Assembly: GCF_020860125.1 (NCBI RefSeq)
Contig: NZ_JAJBUX010000125.1
Location: 1 to 34,425 of the forward strand
Length of the DNA stretch: 34,425 nt
Direction of reading: 5' to 3'
Source of the DNA: Cloacibacillus sp.
Lineage (GTDB): Bacteria > Synergistota > Synergistia > Synergistales > Synergistaceae
This document shows, one piece after another, positions 24,042-32,334 of this stretch. The notes under the pieces are model-generated. The model was not told where the DNA came from and searched no databases. It worked only from the letters and a program-made list of their open reading frames with translations. Position numbers and translations under genes: made by a program. The stretch's first letter is position 1. Every line of letters starts with the position of its first letter.

Positions 24042-24063
24042 TCTTTCCCATACTGATCGGCGG

Positions 24064-24092
24064 ACCTCCCCCGCGGGAGGTGCGCGTTTTTT
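24064..24092 (+). terminator. Terminator of the rhodanese-like gene
   Basis: Stem ACCTCCC (24064-24070)/GGGAGGT (24075-24081), loop CCGC, then GCGCG and six Ts. The five bases between stem and T-run are atypical but the position right after the gene supports it. Confidence 0.7.
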
Positions 24093-24208
24093 GACCGGGT
24101 GGCAAATGTGGGCGGCGCTTGATTTTTTTTTATTTATTTTTTTTTGTTATTTTCAGAGTGGTTATAAAATAATATCTGTGTAACATTATATATTTGGGAG
24201 GAATCGTT

Positions 24209-24742
24209 TTGGAACTTAAGGGAAGCAAGACGGAGAAAAACCTTTGGGAGGCGTTTGCCGGAGAATCGATGGCGCGCAACAAGTACACCTATTTCGCCTC
24301 CGCCGCGAAAAAGGCCGGATATGAGCAGATAGCGGCGATATTCCAGGAGACGGCCGACAATGAAAAGGAGCACGCGAAGCTTCACTTCAAGGCCCTTTCC
24401 GGAATCGGCGACACGCTTGCCAACCTTCTTGCCGCCGCGGCCGGTGAGAACGGCGAGTGGACCGAGATGTATCCGCGCATGGCGAAAGAGGCGCATGAAG
24501 AGGGCTTCGAGGAGCTTGCCACGATGTTCGAGAACATCGCCAAGGTCGAGGCCGTACACGAGAAGCGTTACCGCGAACTTGCGAAAAACGTTGAGGACGG
24601 AACCGTATTCGCGAAGGGCGGCAAGCTCTTCTGGAAGTGCCGCAACTGCGGCGCGGTCTTCGAACTCGACAAGGCCCCCGAGAAGTGCCCCGTGTGCCAG
24701 CATCCGCAGGCTTATTTCGAGATCGAGGCGAGAAACTGGTAG
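24209..24742 (+). CDS. Rubrerythrin
   Basis: 177 residues. A peroxide-reducing di-iron protein of anaerobes. The ferritin-like four-helix part contains Glu19 (AGES), the first ExxH at Glu52-His55 (NEKEHAK) and the second, EAVHEKRY; the C-terminus is a rubredoxin-like domain with CRNCG and CPVCQHPQ, giving the four iron-binding cysteines. The TTG at 24209 is chosen because GGGAGG lies 7 nt upstream, and the frame's earlier TTG (24194) overlaps that site. It stands alone with a strong terminator, and an A/T-rich upstream region (about 24120-24180) probably holds its promoter. Its presence agrees with a strict anaerobe. Confidence 0.95.
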   Translation: MELKGSKTEKNLWEAFAGESMARNKYTYFASAAKKAGYEQIAAIFQETADNEKEHAKLHFKALSGIGDTLANLLAAAAGENGEWTEMYPRMAKEAHEEGFEELATMFENIAKVEAVHEKRYRELAKNVEDGTVFAKGGKLFWKCRNCGAVFELDKAPEKCPVCQHPQAYFEIEARNW

Positions 24743-24775
24743 ATAAATTTTAACAGACGGAGATAATCCTAAATG

Positions 24776-24806
24776 GCGCGCGGAGCTTTACCTCCGCGCG
24801 CTTTTT
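24776..24806 (+). terminator. Terminator of the rubrerythrin gene
   Basis: Perfect 10-bp stem GCGCGCGGAG (24776-24785)/CTCCGCGCGC (24792-24801), loop CTTTAC, followed by five Ts. Confidence 0.92.
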
Positions 24807-25236
24807 CGTTATCAGCCGCAGTTTCATCTCCCGGGCGACCTTTTCTTATTTTTTATGCTGCGATGGACGTTCTGCCAAATTTATTATCAGCAGGCATAAA
24901 ACGCCATAATATATATTTTCGTCTATTCTCGCTTTGAAGACGATGAGATGTAGATATATTTCACTTAAAGTAAACTATTTGAAACCTTGATAAAAAGGTA
25001 TATAGATGCTATATTTCACTTGTTTAGCTATATTTTGTATCATGGTGATTATTGTACAGAGTAAAAATGCTTATTATAAAGAAGTTATATTTACGGCTTT
25101 TAGCCCGAAACCTCGTTAACAGACGGGGATATGGGTATGTGTTCAAAGGCTGGGATGAAAGATTGGCATAAGGGTCGCCACTGCCATTTTTACCGTTTAT
25201 GTAGTCTGGACTATTCAGGCTTAGGAGGAAAATGGA
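24807..25236. other. A+T-rich upstream region of the GGDEF-EAL gene
   Basis: 430 nt without a clear gene. It contains a perfect 12-bp direct repeat, TATATTTCACTT, at 24955-24966 and 25010-25021 (55 nt apart), which may be regulator sites, and a small ORF (ATG 25137 to stop 25250) that overlaps the start of the next gene. I saw none of the conserved sequences of a cyclic-di-GMP riboswitch. Confidence 0.4.
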
Positions 25237-27399
25237 TTGGATTACAATAGGTACGCCTCAATAATCATTGAACAGCAGGATACTATCTGCTATATCTGCG
25301 ATATAGATACGTATGAGCTGATGTACATCAGCCCCGCCGGCTGCAGGCTCGTTGGTGTGGCTTCAGATGCCGGCTGGCTGGGGCATAAATGCTATAAGCT
25401 TATTCAGGGGCGTGACGCCCCCTGCCCATTCTGCACAAATTCAAAGCTCCGGCAGGGGGAAAAATACTGCTGGGAGTTTTTCAACCCCAATCTCCAACGA
25501 TATGTGGCGTTAGAGGATACGCTCGTGGATATCGACGGCAAGCTTTGCCGGTTGGAGATGGCGACGGATATCACGGACCAGAAGATGGCCATCCATGAGC
25601 TTAAAAATCAGCTGACTGCCGAGGAGGCATTGGTACACTGCATCCAGACGCTGACGCTTGAAAGCGATATGAAGCTCGCGATAGACAGGCTGCTGGAGAA
25701 CATCTGTAAATTTTACGCCGGATCCCGCGCCTATATCTTTGAATATGAATTTGACAAGAAGATAATCAAAAATACCTACGAATGGTGCGCCGAAGGCGTC
25801 AGCCGCGAGATCGATAACCTTCAGGATATCCCTATCGAGTATATCGCCGGCTGGAACAGGATGTTTGCGGATAGAGGGGAATTTTTCATCACCTCGTTAA
25901 GGGGAGATCTGGACCATAATTCCGAGGAGTATCGTATTCTTGACGCGCAGGGCATAAAGAGCCTGATCACGGCGCCTCTGCTGAAAGGTGAAAAGATAAT
26001 CGGGTTTCTGGGGGTGGACGACCCCACCGTAAATACTGACGATAAAAGCCTTCTGCGTTCCGTGACCTGTTTTGCCCTCGCGGATATTGAGAAGCGGCGG
26101 CTGCTCAAACAGCTGGAATATATGAGTTATAACGACGCGCTCACCGGCCTGCAAAACCGTAATAAGTATATCGATGTCCTGCAAAGCTACAGTGAACGGC
26201 AGCCCGAGAGGCTGGGGATTTTATTTCTGGACCTCAACGGCATGAAGGCGGCGAACGACTCCTACGGACACGCCTACGGCGACTATCTGCTCTCGCACGC
26301 CGCCGAGATACTTCGCCGGAACATGGGGGACAACTCTTTCCGCATAGGCGGCGACGAGTTCGTATCTCTCTGTGAGAATATCTCCAAAGAGGAATTTGAG
26401 AAGAGGGTCGCCTCGCTTAGGCGGGAGGTCAGCGAGGATAAAGACTGCAACGCCGCCGTGGGGTTTGTCTGGAAGAGCGGAGATTTTTCCTTCAATGAAG
26501 GCGTCAGCTATGCGGAAAGGCTGATGTATTCTGAAAAACAGGATTACTACAGACATGTTCTCGACCACGGCAGGGAACGCAGGATCGGAGTTTCCGGCCA
26601 AGTCTGGGAGGAGATAGACAACGGCCGCTTCGTTGTCCATCTGCAGCCTGTCGTCGAGCTGGAAAGCGGAATGATAGTCGGCGCGGAGGCGTTGGTACGC
26701 AAGGTCGGCACGGAGGGACGGCTGATCGCTCCCGATAAGTTCATCTCCCAGTACGAGGTCGAGGGCGTAATCTGGCACGTGGATTTCTATGTATTTGAGA
26801 CGGTCTGTTCAATGCTCAACCGCTGGCTTAAGTCGGGGATATCTTTAAAAGTGTCTGTCAATTTTTCCAGATATACCCTCATGAAACCGCGATTGGTGCC
26901 CGAACTCCTGTCTATCTGTGAAAGGCACGGCGTCTCGCCCAAAATGCTGAATATAGAGGTCACAGAAAGCATCAGCCAGGTGGACCGGGATCAGCTGGCG
27001 AAGATAGTGGACAACCTCAAGAGCGCGGGATTTTTAATCGTCCTTGATGATTTTGGCACAAAATATTCCAACCTCTCTATCCTGAGCGCCGTGGATTTCG
27101 ACAGGGTCAAGCTTGATAAATCGCTGGTGGCTGACATAGAGGAGAATAGAAAGAGCCGCATGGTCGTAAAAGACATCCTCAGGATGTGCGGAGATTTTAA
27201 GGGTACGAAGCTGCTGGCCGAGGGAATCGAGACTGAGGGACAGCTGAGACTGCTCAACGGCTACCGATGCGATTACGGCCAGGGTTTTTATTTTTCCAAG
27301 CCTCTCCCTATAGAGGACTTTGAGCGGCTGTACCGCGAAGGCGCTTTTCTGCCGCGCATAGATTTGGGGGAACCGTCCGCGGTGTCTCCTAAAAAGTAG
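25237..27399 (+). CDS. PAS-GAF-GGDEF-EAL cyclic-di-GMP signalling protein
   Basis: 720 residues, no membrane segment. The N-terminal PAS domain (about 5-115) contains Cys-rich sequence (CYICD, PCPFC). A GAF domain follows (about 130-290; YEWCAEGVSREI), then GGDEF (RIGGDEFVSL, GGDEF at 371-375) and EAL (484-486, in AEALVRK, with NIEVTES, LDDFGTKYSN and LAEGIET). Both catalytic signatures are intact, so it may make or degrade cyclic di-GMP according to its sensor input. The TTG at 25237 is supported by AGGAGG 8 nt upstream; the ATG at 25232 is in another frame and stops after 10 codons. The GAF part closely resembles that of the 29073-32081 protein. Confidence 0.92.
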   Translation: MDYNRYASIIIEQQDTICYICDIDTYELMYISPAGCRLVGVASDAGWLGHKCYKLIQGRDAPCPFCTNSKLRQGEKYCWEFFNPNLQRYVALEDTLVDIDGKLCRLEMATDITDQKMAIHELKNQLTAEEALVHCIQTLTLESDMKLAIDRLLENICKFYAGSRAYIFEYEFDKKIIKNTYEWCAEGVSREIDNLQDIPIEYIAGWNRMFADRGEFFITSLRGDLDHNSEEYRILDAQGIKSLITAPLLKGEKIIGFLGVDDPTVNTDDKSLLRSVTCFALADIEKRRLLKQLEYMSYNDALTGLQNRNKYIDVLQSYSERQPERLGILFLDLNGMKAANDSYGHAYGDYLLSHAAEILRRNMGDNSFRIGGDEFVSLCENISKEEFEKRVASLRREVSEDKDCNAAVGFVWKSGDFSFNEGVSYAERLMYSEKQDYYRHVLDHGRERRIGVSGQVWEEIDNGRFVVHLQPVVELESGMIVGAEALVRKVGTEGRLIAPDKFISQYEVEGVIWHVDFYVFETVCSMLNRWLKSGISLKVSVNFSRYTLMKPRLVPELLSICERHGVSPKMLNIEVTESISQVDRDQLAKIVDNLKSAGFLIVLDDFGTKYSNLSILSAVDFDRVKLDKSLVADIEENRKSRMVVKDILRMCGDFKGTKLLAEGIETEGQLRLLNGYRCDYGQGFYFSKPLPIEDFERLYREGAFLPRIDLGEPSAVSPKK

Positions 27400-27401
27400 A
27401 A

Positions 27402-27435
27402 TAAACGGCGCTGCGTGGACGGCCGTTTACTTTTT
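27402..27435. terminator. Terminator between convergent genes
   Basis: Stem TAAACGGC (27402-27409)/GCCGTTTA (27422-27429), followed on the plus strand by CTTTTTC. It ends the GGDEF-EAL gene and abuts the stop of the convergent gene; on the minus strand the tail is less T-rich. Confidence 0.75.
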
Positions 27436-28397
27436 CATATTTTCGGCACGCCCCTTCTCCACTCGTGCCAGTTTCCAAGTATCTCTTTTACGAGCGGCGC
27501 CGTCGTCCGATAGTTGTTGACCACGCCGATCGCGAAGGCTCCGCTTGAAGCGGTCTTCTCCATGCCGTGCGGCATCTGGTCGAAGTCCGTTCCCGATCTT
27601 ATTATGAGCAGCCTTTCAAGATGGTGGCTCTGTTTCAGGACGTAGGCGATAGCGTTGTCCTCCTCCTGCAAGATGCCGTACCTCCCTGCCTTGTGTTCAC
27701 GGCAGAGTCGTTCGGCCTGTGCCGAGGTTTCGCCGCCGGTCTTTTTGGGGCTGACCGTCACCGAGGTGGCGGTAAATATGAAGGGGTCTGACTGGGCCGT
27801 CTTTGACGGGTAGCGGTCTCTGTGCTTTGCCGCTTTAGCGTTGTCTGTCAGCTTGGTGTCTTTGTTCAGCAGGAGCGACCATTTTATAAGATCTTCGTTG
27901 AGTCTGAAGAGGCTGCCGCTTTTGGCTACCATGATTTTTTTCTTGCCTTTTTTGACGGCGGCCGTCTTGTATTCGTGGTCGAGCACCCATTCGGCGATAC
28001 ATACGGAGCCGGTGGAGGCCGCCTGCGGCGGGACGCTGGCGCTGCCGGTGACTACGAAGTAGGCCTCGCCGAAGTCGAAGCGCGGGTCCTTAAGCAGCGC
28101 GGAGAGCGAGCCCATGGCGCCCTTTTTACCTTTGGCGATCGTAATGAAGGCAAGTCCGTCTTTAATATAGATATAGGAGTCAGTTCCCTTCACCCGGTAG
28201 TATTCCGCATTGGAAAAGTTTTTATCGTACCAGCGTTTTATCTCCAGTGAATATTTCAGCGGAACGCGGGCGATATCTTCGACGGTATATGTTGTAAGGA
28301 TCACGACTTTTAGGGGAATTACCTCGGCCCTAGCCGGGGAAACGAAGAAAAGGCTCAGGTAAAACAGAAGGGTTATAATCAACACTTTTAATTTCAT
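27435..28397 (-). CDS. Exported purine nucleoside permease-like (NUP family) protein
   Basis: 320 residues. A signal peptide (MKLKVLIITLLFYLSLFFVS, cleavage after PARA) is followed by PLKVVILTTYTVED, DPRFDFGEAYFVVTGSASVPP, GRYGILQEEDNAIAYVL, LLIIRSGTDFDQMP and a C-terminal VNNYRTTAPLVKEILGNWHE. These blocks fit the NUP family, named for a yeast nucleoside permease although its members look like nucleoside phosphorylase-type enzymes. There are no membrane segments beyond the signal peptide, so a periplasmic nucleoside-binding or processing role is more plausible than transport. The start at 28397 follows a weak GGTGGTG; in-frame GTGs lie just upstream. No purine gene is adjacent. Confidence 0.78.
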   Translation of the reverse strand: MKLKVLIITLLFYLSLFFVSPARAEVIPLKVVILTTYTVEDIARVPLKYSLEIKRWYDKNFSNAEYYRVKGTDSYIYIKDGLAFITIAKGKKGAMGSLSALLKDPRFDFGEAYFVVTGSASVPPQAASTGSVCIAEWVLDHEYKTAAVKKGKKKIMVAKSGSLFRLNEDLIKWSLLLNKDTKLTDNAKAAKHRDRYPSKTAQSDPFIFTATSVTVSPKKTGGETSAQAERLCREHKAGRYGILQEEDNAIAYVLKQSHHLERLLIIRSGTDFDQMPHGMEKTASSGAFAIGVVNNYRTTAPLVKEILGNWHEWRRGVPKI

Positions 28398-28440
28398 TAG
28401 CACCACCACGCAAAACCATTATCTGGTAATTTAGGGCATG

Positions 28441-28449
28441 ATTATACCA
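28441..28449 (-). promoter_or_regulatory. Extended -10 promoter for the NUP-family gene
   Basis: On the minus strand TGGTATAAT (28449-28441) is an extended -10 box, about 44 nt before the ATG at 28397. No clear -35 was found. Confidence 0.5.
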
Positions 28450-28593
28450 GAAAACCGCCGGTTTATGATAAAAAATGTAAACGAAGCAAGGCAGGCACTT
28501 CAAATCAGGCAGGGCAGATTGTGGCCGGCCATAGTCCGCCATGATTTTTATGCCTCTGTATCGGGATGCTGACTGAATGGGAATATGGCGGCC

Positions 28594-28992
28594 TTACGAA
28601 CCGCCCCTTCTCCCGCCCCGAAGTATCCAATCAACAGCCGCCCTTACCGCGGCGGGTGAAAACGGTTTGTGGATGATTTCCGCCGCCCCCATTGCGCAGA
28701 CGCGGCTTTGGCATTCCAGCGTTTCGTCCGCGGTTATGACGACAACGGGAATCTTGCCGATGAGTCCCGCAGAGGTCATCTTTTTCATGACCTCGTACCC
28801 GTCAATAGGCGACATGACGATGTCAAGCAGCAGCACGGCGATCGCCTCCCCGTGCACAGCGAGCTGTTCAAGCGCCTTCACGCCGTCCTCGGCCTCAATG
28901 ATTTCGAGGCTGTCGCGCGCGAGAATATTTTTCAGGATGATACGGTTGATCTCCTGATCGTCGACTACAAGGATTTTTTTATTCTCGGTCAT
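28594..28992 (-). CDS. Receiver-only response regulator
   Basis: 132 residues, a single CheY-like receiver domain. The acidic pair Asp11-Asp12, the phospho-acceptor Asp57 (LLLDIVMSPIDGYEVM), Thr88 (VITADE) and Lys109 (HKPFSP) are all present, so it should be phosphorylated. There is no output domain; it probably acts by protein contact. Its start is uncertain: the ATG at 28992 (MTENKKILVVDD) is given, but a GTG at 29001 has AAAGG 6 nt upstream. It lies about 70-80 nt after the large HD-GYP/GGDEF gene on the same strand, and may be co-transcribed and act with it. No histidine kinase is in the window. Confidence 0.9.
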   Translation of the reverse strand: MTENKKILVVDDQEINRIILKNILARDSLEIIEAEDGVKALEQLAVHGEAIAVLLLDIVMSPIDGYEVMKKMTSAGLIGKIPVVVITADETLECQSRVCAMGAAEIIHKPFSPAAVRAAVDWILRGGRRGGS

Positions 28993-29072
28993 GTCATTCA
29001 CCAGCAACCTTTATCTTCACGCTTTAATCAGATATTTGCCGCGCCGTGCCGCGGCTTGAGGCTAAAAGGGCG

Positions 29073-32000
29073 CTATTTGCCGCCTCCGCGTCTTTCGCAT
29101 ATTATCTCCGATATCAGCCTGGCGATGAATACCAGCGCGTTGATCTGATCCTGGGTCCATAATCTGTGGATGACGCAGTCGTCGAAGCCGACAAAGCCCT
29201 TAAATTTCCCCTCTTCCGTGATCGAGACCTGCAGCGTCGACAATATTCCCTGCGCTCCCAGGAGCTCCCGAAGTTCTTTTGAGCAGTCTTCAAGATTAGG
29301 GCAGTAAAAAACCCCTTCTTCATTGAAATTTTTCCGGTAATCTCCGCCAAAATCCAGAATAGGTATATTCACTAACAGGGTTATCTGGGGCTCTATACCC
29401 TCGTTGCACCATTCGTACGTGTTATTGACATAGAGGCCGTCCTCAGTGGACTCAAATATATAGGCGCGGCTGACGTTGAACATTTTGCCTATTACATTGA
29501 GGATGAGATTCAGCGCCGAGTCAAAGCCGCCGCGCTCGCGCAGCGTGTCGAAGGTCAGCCGCAGCATATCGGAGGGATTGACGCCAAGCTGGTTTTCCGA
29601 TTCGATGCTGCTGCCTGATGTCCGTGAGGATGCGTTGGACTCCCCCGTTTGGGGCGTTACCCCCATCCTGTCGCCGTATGCCACGTAGTTGTTTTTCCCG
29701 CTGCGTTTTGCCTGGTAGAGCGCTTGGTCGGCCTGGCTGAATAGGGACTGAAAATCATTCTCCTTCGATGTGGCGATGGCGACGCCGACGCTGCAGGAGA
29801 GGTTGCGGCTGTACATATTCTCGTGGAGTATGCCGCCGAAGGAGTCGAGTATCTGCTCCGCGTGCGAGTAGGCCGTCGCCGCACTGGGAATGTGGGGCAT
29901 AAATACCATGAATTCATCGCCGCCTATCCGGGAGACTACGTCGCTGGAGCGGAATATCGCGCTGATATTCTCAGCCAGTTTGCTCAGTACCGCGTCCCCG
30001 AACATGTGGCCATAGCTGTCGTTCACATGCTTGAAATTGTCAACGTCGACGATGAACATGGCCCCCATATCTCCCGGCACCATCGTCTGGAGGTGACGTT
30101 CGACCTGTTCGCGTCCAGTATTCTTGTTATATAGCTTTGTCAGGGAATCTCTCTCGGCCTTTATCCTCAGCTCATAGGTCTGCCGCCTGTCGCTGTCGAT
30201 GTCTATTATTACGCCGATGACCCTGAAGGGATTCCCCATCTCATCAAATAACGCCGTCGCCCTTACCCTGCCCCAGTGATAATTGCCCAAATCATCGGCG
30301 ATGCGAAGCTCCTCTTCCATGTAGGCCGTGCCGGTGGACATAGCGTCGAGTATGCGCCTGACGGCCTGTACGTCGTCCGGGTGTACGTGCGGGTTCTCTT
30401 TTATTTTAACGCCGCTGCCGGCAGGCTGATAATCATATTTTTTGTACCAGTTGGGCGAGATGAAGAACTCGTCGCTCATTATGTCCCATTCAAAAATTAT
30501 GTCGTTGCTCTGGTCGATGATTATTTTGTACCGTTCCAGAGAACGCAGCAGTATCTCCTCTCTCTCCTTTATCTTCGTGATGTCGATGAGGAGGCTGCTG
30601 TAGTATCTTACGCCGTCGCCGTCGACAAGGCTGACCGTCTTATCTAGCACCCAGACAAGCGTGCCTCCCTTTGCCATGACCCTGTATACAAGTTCAAAGG
30701 GAGAATCCGCGGTTATGTATTTTCTTAACGACGAAACCAGCCGCTGCCTGTCCGGCGGGTAGATCATCTCTAAATAGTGGTTGTGAAACCTTGAGGCGAT
30801 ATCCTCTTTCGTGTATTTAAACAGATCGAAAAAGCCGCAGCCAGTGTATATCAGCGTCAGATTGGCATCGTCGAGATATCTGTTGACCCCGATAAAATTT
30901 GAGGCGGCCCCGTTATCGTAGCCGAAGTCGTCGAAGAGTCTGGCCCCCTGAGCCATTTCTCGCTTTACCGCCGGGCATGGGTCGTTTGCAGGCCGCTCCG
31001 CAGCTGAAGCGGCGGAGGTATTGTCGGAATAGGCTTTGGATAATTCCGCGAATGTGTTTTTTACATTCTTGAAACAGGCCAGCAGCCTAGGCGAGAACGC
31101 GCCGCATTTTCCCCCGATTATCATGTCGCAGGCGCCGCTATGAGAGACGGCTTTCCGGTAGATCCTGTCGTTTGTCAGCGCGTCGTAACAATCTACCAGC
31201 CCGACCGCCTGGGCGTGTATTGGGATAGTGTCGCCCGTCAGCCCCTTGGGGTATCCTCTGCCATCCCAGCGCTCATGATGATAGAGGCAGATATCCATGG
31301 CATAGCGCATAAATCTGCGGTCGCAGTTTTCAGTGTTCTTGTTAAGGTTCGCAAGTATTTCATATCCCCGCTGCGCATGGGTCTTCATGATATCGAATTC
31401 CTGTGCCGTCAGTGGCCCAGGTTTGTTTAAAATCGCCTCGGGAACGGCGGATTTGCCGATGTCATGCAGAGAGGCGGCCTCCGCGATCAGGAGGATACGG
31501 TTATCGTTGATACCGTATTCGGGATAACGCCGCGCGACCTCTTCAAGGAGCGTCTGGGTAAAGAGCTGCATGCGCTTTATGTGCCGCCCCGACTCAAGGT
31601 TGTTATATTCCATCATAGATCTCAGACCATCCAAGATAGGCTGTTTGTACCGATGAAATTCCTTTGTTTGCTGTCTGATTATGTCGCAGAAAGCCTCCCT
31701 GCTCCTGCTGGCGTCGGTGATATTTTTGATCCGCTGCCGGAGAATCTCGGCGGCAATCGGTTTTATCATCACATCGCAGATGCCGAAATCGAAGGCCATA
31801 AGCTTGAGCTCGACAGAATCTTTGTCAGCTATGACCACTGCCGGTATCTTTGCGGAAACCGCGTATCGGGCGGCATCTTTCGCAAAGGTGAAAAAATCTA
31901 TTTCGTCTGCGGCAACCACGAAAATTACCGCGGCAACGCCCTCTCCCTCCGATTTAACGACAGAGAGCGCCTCGTCGCTGTCCGCCGCTTCAAGTGCCGT

Positions 32001-32081
32001 CCATTTATCCGAGGAGAGAATCTCTTTGATGGCGGCCCTTTCATCTTCCAGAGGGCTGATAATGAGGAGCTTATTTCTCAT
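29073..32081 (-). CDS. REC/HD-GYP/PAS/PAS/GGDEF/GAF cyclic-di-GMP hub protein
   Basis: 1002 residues, soluble. A receiver-like domain (about 1-125) keeps the Lys107 region (MIKPI) but has VVAADE where the phospho-Asp normally is, so it may be degenerate. An HD-GYP phosphodiesterase follows (HD at 206-207, HHERWDGRGYP at 268-278), then two PAS domains (about 395-525 and 535-660), a GGDEF cyclase (RIGGDEF, about residue 720) and a C-terminal GAF (about 850-1000). One protein thus carries both synthesis and hydrolysis signatures. The start is uncertain: ATG 32081 has AAAGG 6 nt upstream, ATG 32087 has GGAG 5 nt upstream. Its upstream leader is highly structured. Confidence 0.92.
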   Translation of the reverse strand: MRNKLLIISPLEDERAAIKEILSSDKWTALEAADSDEALSVVKSEGEGVAAVIFVVAADEIDFFTFAKDAARYAVSAKIPAVVIADKDSVELKLMAFDFGICDVMIKPIAAEILRQRIKNITDASRSREAFCDIIRQQTKEFHRYKQPILDGLRSMMEYNNLESGRHIKRMQLFTQTLLEEVARRYPEYGINDNRILLIAEAASLHDIGKSAVPEAILNKPGPLTAQEFDIMKTHAQRGYEILANLNKNTENCDRRFMRYAMDICLYHHERWDGRGYPKGLTGDTIPIHAQAVGLVDCYDALTNDRIYRKAVSHSGACDMIIGGKCGAFSPRLLACFKNVKNTFAELSKAYSDNTSAASAAERPANDPCPAVKREMAQGARLFDDFGYDNGAASNFIGVNRYLDDANLTLIYTGCGFFDLFKYTKEDIASRFHNHYLEMIYPPDRQRLVSSLRKYITADSPFELVYRVMAKGGTLVWVLDKTVSLVDGDGVRYYSSLLIDITKIKEREEILLRSLERYKIIIDQSNDIIFEWDIMSDEFFISPNWYKKYDYQPAGSGVKIKENPHVHPDDVQAVRRILDAMSTGTAYMEEELRIADDLGNYHWGRVRATALFDEMGNPFRVIGVIIDIDSDRRQTYELRIKAERDSLTKLYNKNTGREQVERHLQTMVPGDMGAMFIVDVDNFKHVNDSYGHMFGDAVLSKLAENISAIFRSSDVVSRIGGDEFMVFMPHIPSAATAYSHAEQILDSFGGILHENMYSRNLSCSVGVAIATSKENDFQSLFSQADQALYQAKRSGKNNYVAYGDRMGVTPQTGESNASSRTSGSSIESENQLGVNPSDMLRLTFDTLRERGGFDSALNLILNVIGKMFNVSRAYIFESTEDGLYVNNTYEWCNEGIEPQITLLVNIPILDFGGDYRKNFNEEGVFYCPNLEDCSKELRELLGAQGILSTLQVSITEEGKFKGFVGFDDCVIHRLWTQDQINALVFIARLISEIICERRGGGK

Positions 32082-32095
32082 AGGCATCCTTTCTC

Positions 32096-32206
32096 CATTG
32101 TTTCGCGGTATAACTATCGCCGTGGTCAAACAACGGCCGCGAAATGCAATGTGTCCCTATATGCCTCAGCATACAGGGACATTTATAAATATTTTTATGT
32201 ATTATA
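32096..32206 (-). promoter_or_regulatory. -10 box and structured 5' leader of the HD-GYP/GGDEF gene
   Basis: On the minus strand TATAAT lies at 32206-32201. Downstream come hairpin one, TGTCCCT and ATATGC (32152-32164) with GCATAC and AGGGACA (32169-32181), 13 bp including a G-U on the minus-strand RNA; and hairpin two, 13 pairs between 32096-32108 (CATTGTTTCGCGG) and 32137-32151 with a 2-nt bulge, enclosing CCGT/ACGG (32120-32123/32133-32136). The two stems abut and almost fill the leader, ending next to the ribosome site. Possible structured regulatory RNA; no known class recognised. Confidence 0.5.
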
Positions 32207-32334
32207 CTACCTGCATCAGTATATTCGATGAAAATAACCATTGGCGATGACGGACGAAATTACCGGCGGGTGTGTTGTAAGCGTCGTTTCTCTTCGCCGT
32301 TGGCCGCTTCGCCCCTTTACGAATAAACGGGAGA

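Noticed and set aside
24807..25236. Cyclic-di-GMP riboswitch before the GGDEF-EAL gene
   Set aside because: The conserved GEMM sequences and tetraloop-receptor arrangement were not found in this spacer.
25232..25264. ATG at 25232 as the start of the GGDEF-EAL gene
   Set aside because: It is out of frame with the protein, stops after ten codons, and is only 3 nt from the AGGAGG site; the TTG at 25237 has proper spacing.
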